DNA of 64,000 nucleotides from Trichuris trichiura (taxonomy: Eukaryota > Nematoda > Enoplea > Trichinellida > Trichuridae), in NCBI GenBank assembly GCA_037903355.1, contig JBAJFE010000019.1, positions 310,001 to 374,000 on the forward strand, written 5' to 3'. Shown here in pieces: positions 57,326 to 64,000 of this stretch. The stretch's first letter is position 1; every line of letters starts with the position of its first letter. The notes beneath the pieces are model-generated. The model saw only the letters and a list, made by a program, of their open reading frames with translations, had not been told where the DNA came from and made no database searches. The position numbers and the translations under genes are program-made.

Positions 57326-57458
57326 CTACGTGTCATTTATAAGTCTTCATTTTCATTGAATTTGCTTTATTGTATTTTATGCAAATAAAAAAATTTTCCA
57401 GCCAACTGCCTGCTTCTGTTCGCGTTCTCAAGATTCCATAAACCAGTCAAAAGCCGGT

Positions 57459-57717
57459 GGCGATCGAAATTCCGAATAAGTCGAAAATGCACTGCTAAGT
57501 ACCGCCTTGGGGCAGTTGTGCATTAGCATTTTCTTGACAGGGAACATATTTGACTAGAGGCGTTATTATGCTAGTCCTATTCGAAGCTATTGATCTAAAA
57601 AGCAAAATAAGTAATAAGGCGTCTACTCAACTACATTCCTTATCTAGAAAATGCCAAAGCACAACAGCCATAAAGCCAAACTTTACAGCGCATTTTCGAC
57701 CTATCACGATTTTAACC
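57459..57717. mobile_element. Foldback element, family A, copy 4
   Basis: Left arm GGCGATCGAAATTCCGAATA..AGTCGAAAATGCAC, right arm GCGCATTTTCGACCTATCACGATTTTAACC. The centre has GTAGAGGC-type motif variants (CTAGAGGCGTTATTATG / AATAAGGCGTCTACTC) as in copies 1-3. The plus-strand frame 57550-57750 across it translates similarly to the frame in copy 1, because the arms are the same repeat. Confidence 0.8.
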
Positions 57718-58898
57718 CTACTCCCCGCCATAGGTAATAACTATGACTAGGTCTAACGACGGAGAGTGATAGTGATGTCCATAACGCCTGCTACTCAGCT
57801 AAGAAAAGCTGAAGTGTCAACCATCACCAAAACGGTGGTATGCCAGAATGAAGAATGTGAAATATTTCCTATGCATTTCGAAGGGGTAGAGATGAGGAAG
57901 GACTTATCGCCGTCAGGACAAAGGTCCCAATGACGTCAGCCGCATGTTTATCAGTAAAACCCGCAATGAATCAATTCATTCACTTCCCTGCGACTTCGTT
58001 GTCTAACTTCGGCTTACTCCAGCATATAGTTTCCTTTTCAGTAAACAAACAGATATTATCATAGAAAACCTTGTTTGTTCATGCTTTCTCAAAACTCGCT
58101 ATCAAAGCATTTTGCAAATCACTCAAAAAAAGCTTTCACCTTCCGGGAGCATTCCCAAGCGGATCACACCCATAAACTACCGTATCCTCACTCCACAATC
58201 ATAAGAAGCGTACTTTCTATGTGAGGATCATTGCTTACTCAGCAGGTGGAACTTCTACCTTAAATGAGCAGTCACTCTTGAATGATAACTGTGTTATTTC
58301 GAAACAGCAAGCAGTCATCTGCTTGTCCATTGCTTACCCTGTCGCATCCGGCGGGAAGAGATGTGCTGCCATCATGTCTTAGTCTTTGTATCGGCACACG
58401 TTGGTCATTGTTTTATAATTTGCGCTGCCCTGCAACTGAATAGCTATTCCTGCTTGCTCAGTTCGTGTACTAATCTCCACAGTCTTCTTTAGGGTCCTAC
58501 CGATCGAAAAGTTATTTCGTGGACGCACTTTTTTTATGACTGCTAAATTTGCATATTGCACCATCAGCCTACCAGTGCTTTTCCACTTAGCCCAAAGTCG
58601 AAAGAGCGGGTTGTAACCTCGACCTTTTAAGTATCAACAGGTTCAATACTTCGTGAAAGCGTAAAGCGCATATTGAATAGCAACATGGATAGAACTGGAA
58701 CTTTGCTGACGTTAACAACGAGGCAGAACTGAACGTTCTTTACAACGGTAGCAAAAATAAGTAACAGGGCCTTGAAGCAAAAGGATAGAATGGCTAAAGG
58801 CGGTGCCAGTACGGAATGTTACAAACCATCGGGTAGAAACACGCATTAAACTGAAGTAGTCGTACATTGGCAGCGGAGAGTAACGGAGCAACTGCAGC
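57718..58898. other. Intergenic, no supported gene
   Basis: No frame above background on either strand apart from 58379-58564 and 58712-58948 (minus). The second overlaps the 3' end of the Ig/FnIII gene and is probably its 3' UTR. Confidence 0.4.
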
Positions 58899-61643
58899 TT
58901 ACAGAGTACCTCGATTGGGCAGAAAACGACCACAGGGGGACAGACCATTGTTCATCAACGGTTCATGTTCAACAGTTTTCAAACAGCCGGTGCTGAATGC
59001 CCCTAACCTGCTTACGCTCACTGGAGAAGAGTCATAATGGTTAACGGCAACCGGCTGAAGAGCAAGGTCATCATCCAATGCTTGCTGCTGTTGCTGCCAA
59101 CGACTCCTTTGAGTGGACTCGCGGAACAAACGATACGACGTGTCGTTGAAGCTTCTGGAAGTATTGGAACGCCTTTGCCTTTTTTTGCTATTTTTCCATC
59201 TGCAAATTATGTAGGAAGTTATAATTACTATGTTGCACAAAACAATAACGCCAAATATGGCACCAGCGGTTGTATAAATCGAATAGGCGGTCGCTTGCGA
59301 AGGTGTAGACGGATTCGGCGAAGATACGTGATCTTTGGAACTCTCTACCGATTCGGGAAAAAAGTTAATCGTCGCTTGCATACCGTCCAATGTCAACGTG
59401 GAGGCAATCATTGAAGCCGACGGAGGGGAAGAACCACCGGAATTGTACGCGAAGAGGCGCACTTCGTATGGAGTAGCAGGCAACAGGTGATCCAACATGT
59501 GCTCACGAGCTTCTCCGCCAAATATGGTTTCGTTCTGGTAAGGTACTGGCACGCCGCCGTATACTTGTCTGTACTGAAGGGTAAAGCCGTCAACAGGCGT
59601 CCCTTCCTCGTAAGGAAGCTCCCATTTCACTTGAGCCGCATCTGACCACTTTGACACCACTGTCATCAGTTCCGGTGGCTTTCTGGGTGGTAAGACCGCG
59701 GGAGTTTTGCTCAAGACTAACTTTTTCGATGTACGACTTGTAATCGGCTGCAAATTGCGAAGTACAATGGCATATCGAAAACGATACGTGTTGCCTGGTT
59801 CCAAATTATTCAAGACGTAATTGCGAGCCGTCGGCGGTAGACCTTCGGTCAACGTCTCCCACTCGCTAGCGTCACCACCCAATGGGGCCACCCTCTTGTA
59901 TTGAATGCGGAATTGTACTGGTTGACAGGGCAAATGTTCATCGGACGGAATACGCCAACGTATCAGCACGGAGGAGTTGGACATGGCGTTCACCTCGGGA
60001 GGTTCCAAGCGCATGTTTAACCACGTTGACTTACAAAGATTCGAATTTCGATTCACCGTAGCATCGTTAGAACGATCGAATGGATCGTCCACGGAAAAGA
60101 TAGGCACGTAAGGGAGCTCCATTTCAAGCGTAGCCTGACTTGAATCTTGGCCGTATTTGTTGGATATAACGCAGGTGTACAAGCCTTGATCGGTCGTACT
60201 GAAGTTACGAATCTGCAACGAACCGGATCCGATCAAAATTATCCGTTCATCATCCGGTTTCACAAGCGTCCCATTGAGCAACCACTTAACCTCATCCGCA
60301 TTCTTAGTCATGCAGACCATGAATACATCCGAGCCCAACTGGGCTGTTACATTGGTCGGTCGCTGTGTAAATATGGGCAAAGGGCCGGTGGGCATTGCGG
60401 AGCGCGACTTTCTGAATCTTCGTTGAGGAATGAGCAGCGTTGCTTGCACCGACGACGAACCAAACCTAGCCAAGCACTGATAAGCTCCGCGCAGTGGGGG
60501 GTTCGACACAGAAATGATCAACCGTGGATTGGTGCCATTTTCCGAAATGGCACTGATTACATTGGCACTGGTCTCCAGCAGCGGCGCACCATTTAGATAC
60601 CAACGCAGAACGGCGTTGGGGCGACCCGAGCTTTCGCAGGTCAAGTTGTAAGTTGACCAGTCATTCTCCTTACCGCCTATACGAATCAGGAAAGGTTCGA
60701 TAACCCTTAACGCGAACAGAGCAGACTTTTGGCCTTCACTACAACTGTATATACCTTGGTCGTGCTTTGTCACATTAGGTAGCAGTAAGTTGCCATTCGT
60801 AATGTTCCACTTGGCTGGCAAGGCTTCCTGCCCATTCCTGCAAGGTCTGCGAAACCAACGGACCCTCGCTGGATTCTTGTTTCGGATAACGCACTGCATG
60901 ACGATACTCTCACCCTCTTCGGCAAAAATATAGGTTGTAAAAGGTGATAGAAAGGTATCTACTTCAAGCCGGGGTGCACCGTCAACTATGAGCACTTTCG
61001 TAGGCGCACCGCAGAGCGCGGTAGCTTCCTTCCTGAAGCAACACTTGTACAGCCCGCTGTCGGACTGGCTGGCATTAAACACGTGAAGGCCATAGACGGT
61101 GGAAGAAAAACGCTTCGAATCGAGTAACAAAGGGGCGGTAATATTGTTGAGCAAAAAGTAAGGCTTTGTACCGTTAACCAAGAACGGGCATGGTACAAAG
61201 GCGATGCTACCAGCGCGGGAAAAAACCGACAAGGAATCGTCTCTTGACGAGCCGCCAGGGACAATGGAAAGTTCGGGGAAATAGTACGTGCTAATAAGCG
61301 CTACTTGCCCAGGTAAATTCGCCAAGCACTGATAAGCCTTCGCTGCAGACGTAAATGAGCGTTGACTGTCGCTGCTTGTCAGCAGGGTGAGCGTATTGCC
61401 AACGATTCTGTGCATTTCATCGTCAACTAAAGGAGCACCGTCGACAAGCCAAGAAATGGCCGAACGTAAATCAACATTTATAGCGGTATTCAAAATGCAG
61501 GCAAGCACCTGCTCCGACTGACCGTCTTGCAATGAACGGGCACCAAGCAGTTTAACGGAAAGTTCGTTATTTTGCTGTCGGATTAGCTCCAAGCAGGCTG
61601 CTGTAACGAAAAGTCCCAAGTGGCACAGGCTTATCACTTGCAT
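58899..61643 (-). CDS. Ig/FnIII transmembrane receptor, iHog/CDO/BOC-like, intronless
   Basis: A 914-residue type I membrane protein in one exon. Signal peptide 1-18. Five Ig domains by Cys pairs: 49/106, 152/201, 251/301, 336/390, 444/491, each with D-G-Y-C-type F strands (DQGIYSC, DQGLYTC). Two FnIII domains: 545-648 (VQFRIQYKRV, LEPGNTYRFRYAI) and 655-750 (VDGFTLQYRQVYGG, LLPATPYEVRLFAY). TM about 789-813, then a basic stop-transfer segment (CRWKNSKKRQRR). A 100-residue tail has a short Q run and no catalytic domain. Two FnIII repeats next to the membrane and the PPRKPPEL linker resemble Drosophila iHog (four Ig, two FnIII), a Hedgehog co-receptor; CDO has five Ig and three FnIII. Other Ig/FnIII receptors remain possible. 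Many N-glycosylation sequons. Confidence 0.8.
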   Translation of the reverse strand: MQVISLCHLGLFVTAACLELIRQQNNELSVKLLGARSLQDGQSEQVLACILNTAINVDLRSAISWLVDGAPLVDDEMHRIVGNTLTLLTSSDSQRSFTSAAKAYQCLANLPGQVALISTYYFPELSIVPGGSSRDDSLSVFSRAGSIAFVPCPFLVNGTKPYFLLNNITAPLLLDSKRFSSTVYGLHVFNASQSDSGLYKCCFRKEATALCGAPTKVLIVDGAPRLEVDTFLSPFTTYIFAEEGESIVMQCVIRNKNPARVRWFRRPCRNGQEALPAKWNITNGNLLLPNVTKHDQGIYSCSEGQKSALFALRVIEPFLIRIGGKENDWSTYNLTCESSGRPNAVLRWYLNGAPLLETSANVISAISENGTNPRLIISVSNPPLRGAYQCLARFGSSSVQATLLIPQRRFRKSRSAMPTGPLPIFTQRPTNVTAQLGSDVFMVCMTKNADEVKWLLNGTLVKPDDERIILIGSGSLQIRNFSTTDQGLYTCVISNKYGQDSSQATLEMELPYVPIFSVDDPFDRSNDATVNRNSNLCKSTWLNMRLEPPEVNAMSNSSVLIRWRIPSDEHLPCQPVQFRIQYKRVAPLGGDASEWETLTEGLPPTARNYVLNNLEPGNTYRFRYAIVLRNLQPITSRTSKKLVLSKTPAVLPPRKPPELMTVVSKWSDAAQVKWELPYEEGTPVDGFTLQYRQVYGGVPVPYQNETIFGGEAREHMLDHLLPATPYEVRLFAYNSGGSSPPSASMIASTLTLDGMQATINFFPESVESSKDHVSSPNPSTPSQATAYSIYTTAGAIFGVIVLCNIVIITSYIICRWKNSKKRQRRSNTSRSFNDTSYRLFRESTQRSRWQQQQQALDDDLALQPVAVNHYDSSPVSVSRLGAFSTGCLKTVEHEPLMNNGLSPCGRFLPNRGTL

Positions 61644-62146
61644 GGCACAGAAGATGCTGTACGTTACAGCGACGGATCGCTTACGCTACATTCATTTTGC
61701 CAGACGAATCTTCTGGGATTGACTAGCTTACTGTACTTTACGTGAAAACAAGTACCTAACTCCGAATATAATGCATGTTGGCCCTGAATTTCGCTTTTTA
61801 TATAAATTCCATAAGTTGTAGTTTGCCTGGACATTCTGGAGCACTTTTAAAAAAATGTAGGTGAGCCAAAGCTACGTGCCGGTGGCTCGCGTTCTTCAAC
61901 ACCTCGAATTTGTTGGTAATAAATGGCTTGGTTCGCCTTTAGGACTGTGCTGACGCATTGGCACTCCTTGTCGTCCGGCAGCGGTTGAACAGCGGGAGCA
62001 AAAGGCTTTTACGCGGCGACTGTAACTAAGATGACGTTGGTCATGTATGATATTGAAAAAAGAGTTAAAAATAGGCCGCCTCTGCTGCGCATGACAGGTG
62101 TCCTTGCCGACATGACAACCGTCAGGGAACCAATATGCTTCATAAG

Positions 62147-62582
62147 ACTCCTTAACGCGCTGCCGTGTACATTCGCGTCGGCTGTTCAAAGTAGCTACTG
62201 CGGAGGTGTGCAAAGGAGACAATTCGATTCCATTATACACAGCGTATAGCAAATGCCGGCAAAAGGCAGGTGAAGCACCAAACTAGGCATGAACCATTCG
62301 TCTCCGCTAAGAACAATCCCCGCGTTCACTTGGGTCAAGAGGACTTAGCGCGTCTGCCCGAGGCGATCTTGGCAATGAATGCATTTGCTTTGATGAATGA
62401 ATGGAAATGGTCTGAATTGGGTTATCCGTCTTACGAAGAGCATGCGTAGTTGGCTAAAAATATTAATAATGGTCATGAAACCTCCCAGAAAAAAGGCGCG
62501 TTTCACGAAGGGGAAAAAAACCAGAACGACCTCCTTCCGCTGCATTTTAAAACAAGACGACACTTGTACAGAAAAGCTGTAA
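62147..62582 (+). CDS. Last two exons of an unrecognised plus-strand gene
   Basis: Exon 62147-62445 opens after a CTTCATAAG acceptor and stays open for about 100 codons. It contains LGQEDLARLPEAILAMNAFA and later ELGYPSYEEHA. A 43-base GTAGTT..CCTCCCAG intron leads in phase to exon 62489-62582, basic (KKARFTKGKKTRTTS) and ending TAA. No family is recognised. Open stretches further left (61860-62030) may be earlier exons but need frame changes I could not justify. The minus frame 61896-62252 competes in part. Confidence 0.35.
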
Positions 62583-63204
62583 ACGTGTTCGCGAGCTGCT
62601 TTGTAGGGTGAATACAGGCTTTATTGTTTCTTTACAAAACTGCGCGGTAAAATACAGAACCTTCGCAATGCTCTGTTATTATGTGCACAAGCGCTAGAAA
62701 TTTGAAATTCAAGAAAAAACGTTCTATTTAGGCTGCTCAGCGAAAATAGGTAGTTAAGACGCTTTCTCCATTTTAAAATTTGAATAATACGCACTTTTTC
62801 ACTTTAGCGGCGTTTTGGTGAAACCCGCCTTGCAAGCTTGAACCAACAGCTGTATAAATAGTTGTTTCTATTTGCTTTGAGTAGATAAAATCGATTCATA
62901 GCCCATTTAATCCAATGAGTAGCATTAAAACCTGGGGGAAGGGGTAAGCGGATAAGTTAAGTATTGTGAAATTGTCACTCTCAACAAAGTTTGCCGCTCG
63001 AGTTTTGCAGTCGCCGAATATTACTTGTTTGCTGCTCTATATTGTGACTTAAACTTTTCGGACGCGCCGCTGCTTTAGTGGACTACAAGAGAGCGGTTTC
63101 CTCGTTATAAGACATTACTCGTTTGCTGGTTGTCAACTTTGCAATTAGAGCGCGCTATTTTTGAACAGAACTCTTTCTACTTTGTTAAGATATTTCATAC
63201 GCAT

Positions 63205-63501
63205 TTAATACTTCTGCTTTAGTGCAGATAACACATCGTATCGTTGGATAAGTTGATACCGCGTATATGTACAAACTTTTTTATTTTCTTTTTCACGCCA
63301 AGTAATTTGCGGTGCTTTGTATTCGGCTGGCATCTTTGATAAGAGCAAAAAGTGGCTGCCGGCTGCGCGTTTTTCTTCCGGCATTTTTTTAGAGATCAGC
63401 CCGGTAAAGTAGCATGTGCCAGCATACGCTTGGCAACGACTGCGGCAACTTTCGCGCGCGAGCATGCCGAAAGCTTTTACTGGAACGTCCGCATGGCACA
63501 A
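63205..63501 (-). CDS. Possible small protein or last exon, unrecognised
   Basis: An open frame of 98 codons without ATG at its start; an internal ATG gives 86 residues starting MLARESCRSRCQAYAGTC. It has a Cys-rich N-terminal part and a basic charged C-terminal half (ITWREKENKKVC). It lies on the same strand as the edge gene at 63791. An overlapping frame (63389-63706) is also open, so the true reading is uncertain. Confidence 0.3.
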   Translation of the reverse strand: MCHADVPVKAFGMLARESCRSRCQAYAGTCYFTGLISKKMPEEKRAAGSHFLLLSKMPAEYKAPQITWREKENKKVCTYTRYQLIQRYDVLSALKQKY

Positions 63502-63790
63502 TGGATAACGTTACCATGATTTCGTTACATTTCGAGGACAACGCTGTTGGCCTGCCGAATTTACGTTGAATCAAAGAATGCTTGCCAGCTGCGTCACACA
63601 TTCCATCGGCAGGGATAAGAAAGGGAAACGGAACATTCATATTGCGTTTGTTACACGTTGGAATAGCTTTTTTTAAGAGCGTGATTTCACTGTGATTTGT
63701 ATACATACTTTCAAAAAACTAAGGTCGCGTCTATTACGGTAACATATCATTTCAACGAAACTTTTGGTCAGGCGGCAAACAAGAATAGGA

Positions 63791-64000
63791 TTATTTGACT
63801 TGCGAGCGCAATTGACGCTTATGTTTCATAGCGGCTTGCCTTGACCTCGCGGGCTGACGTGTGGTACGTGGTTGGTGATTAATTTTGACGCTAATGCCTA
63901 AGGGCGCAAAACAATACTCCTCGTTGTAAGGCTCAGTCGATAGGAGCTTTTCTCCCATCTTTTGTTCGCCAAACAATATTCTACAGCTGGCTATACCTTG
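63791..64000 (-). CDS. C-terminal exon of an unrecognised gene cut by the right edge
   Basis: From the window's right edge the minus-strand frame is open for 69 codons to TAA. It reads through CRILFGEQKMGEKLLSTEP, then EEYCFAPLGISVKI, and ends in a basic tail (RQPARSRQAAMKHKRQLRS). The basic C-terminus suggests a nucleic-acid-binding or nuclear/nucleolar protein, but no family is recognised. An ATG at 63976 could also start a short 61-residue protein. Confidence 0.4.
   Translation of the reverse strand, partial: QGIASCRILFGEQKMGEKLLSTEPYNEEYCFAPLGISVKINHQPRTTRQPARSRQAAMKHKRQLRSQVK

Noticed and set aside
60147..60596. 149-codon plus-strand frame opposite the Ig/FnIII receptor
   Set aside because: Antisense shadow of a long intronless gene; composition has no independent domain.
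1..64000. CRISPR arrays, bacterial operons, rRNA genes
   Set aside because: No regular spaced repeats, no Shine-Dalgarno-linked gene runs and no rRNA-like conserved blocks were seen; the genes are spliced eukaryotic genes.

Overview
The window looks like animal nuclear DNA with short introns. The best guess is a nematode, possibly of the Trichuris/Trichinella side of the phylum. The hints are many introns of about 45-70 bases with GT..AG ends, TTTTCAG-like acceptors (one directly upstream of the NDUFB7 ATG, as at a trans-spliced leader site), a LIN-31/FoxB forkhead gene and a GCY-type receptor guanylyl cyclase. The assignment rests on gene style only; no ribosomal or mitochondrial marker is present.

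Layout. 1-1.4 kb: the minus-strand 5' half of RIOK1 (atypical kinase of 40S maturation), running off the left edge. 1.75-2.1 kb: a divergent unrecognised ORF. 2.4-2.8 kb: NDUFB7 (complex I). 6.6-7.3 kb: a FoxB/LIN-31-like forkhead gene without introns. 8-9.3 kb: two possible small spliced minus-strand genes. 9.4-29.3 kb: a long stretch with few convincing genes, holding several weak candidates (a THAP-like ORF, a small secreted peptide ORF) and palindromic repeats. 29.3-38.6 kb: a 20-exon receptor guanylyl cyclase whose joined exons sum to exactly 1097 codons including the stop. 39.4-41.4 kb: a three-exon POLE3-like histone-fold gene and, upstream on the same strand, an unrecognised spliced gene. 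41.4-47 kb: a decayed Ty3/gypsy element with a hAT transposon nested in its integrase. 48.3-48.7 kb: an ORF ending in a PP1-docking-like RVTF motif. 52.9-54.3 kb: the proteasome lid subunit Rpn5. 56.8-57.7 kb: a dead Penelope-like reverse transcriptase fragment followed by a foldback repeat. 58.9-61.6 kb: a large Ig/FnIII receptor closest in style to iHog/CDO/BOC. 62-64 kb: last exons of two unrecognised genes.

The recognisable genes are housekeeping (RIOK1, NDUFB7, POLE3, Rpn5) or signalling/developmental (FoxB, guanylyl cyclase, Ig/FnIII receptor). They do not form an obvious joint pathway. The most distinctive feature is the repeat content: a family of about 260-base near-perfect foldback elements (four copies, one with a second hairpin element inserted in it), a second foldback family carrying AAGCCTAAG-type motifs, a pogo/Tigger-like MITE, and the hAT-in-gypsy nest with an 8-base target duplication. 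Intron positions were inferred by eye from splice signals, reading phase and family knowledge; no alignment was run.
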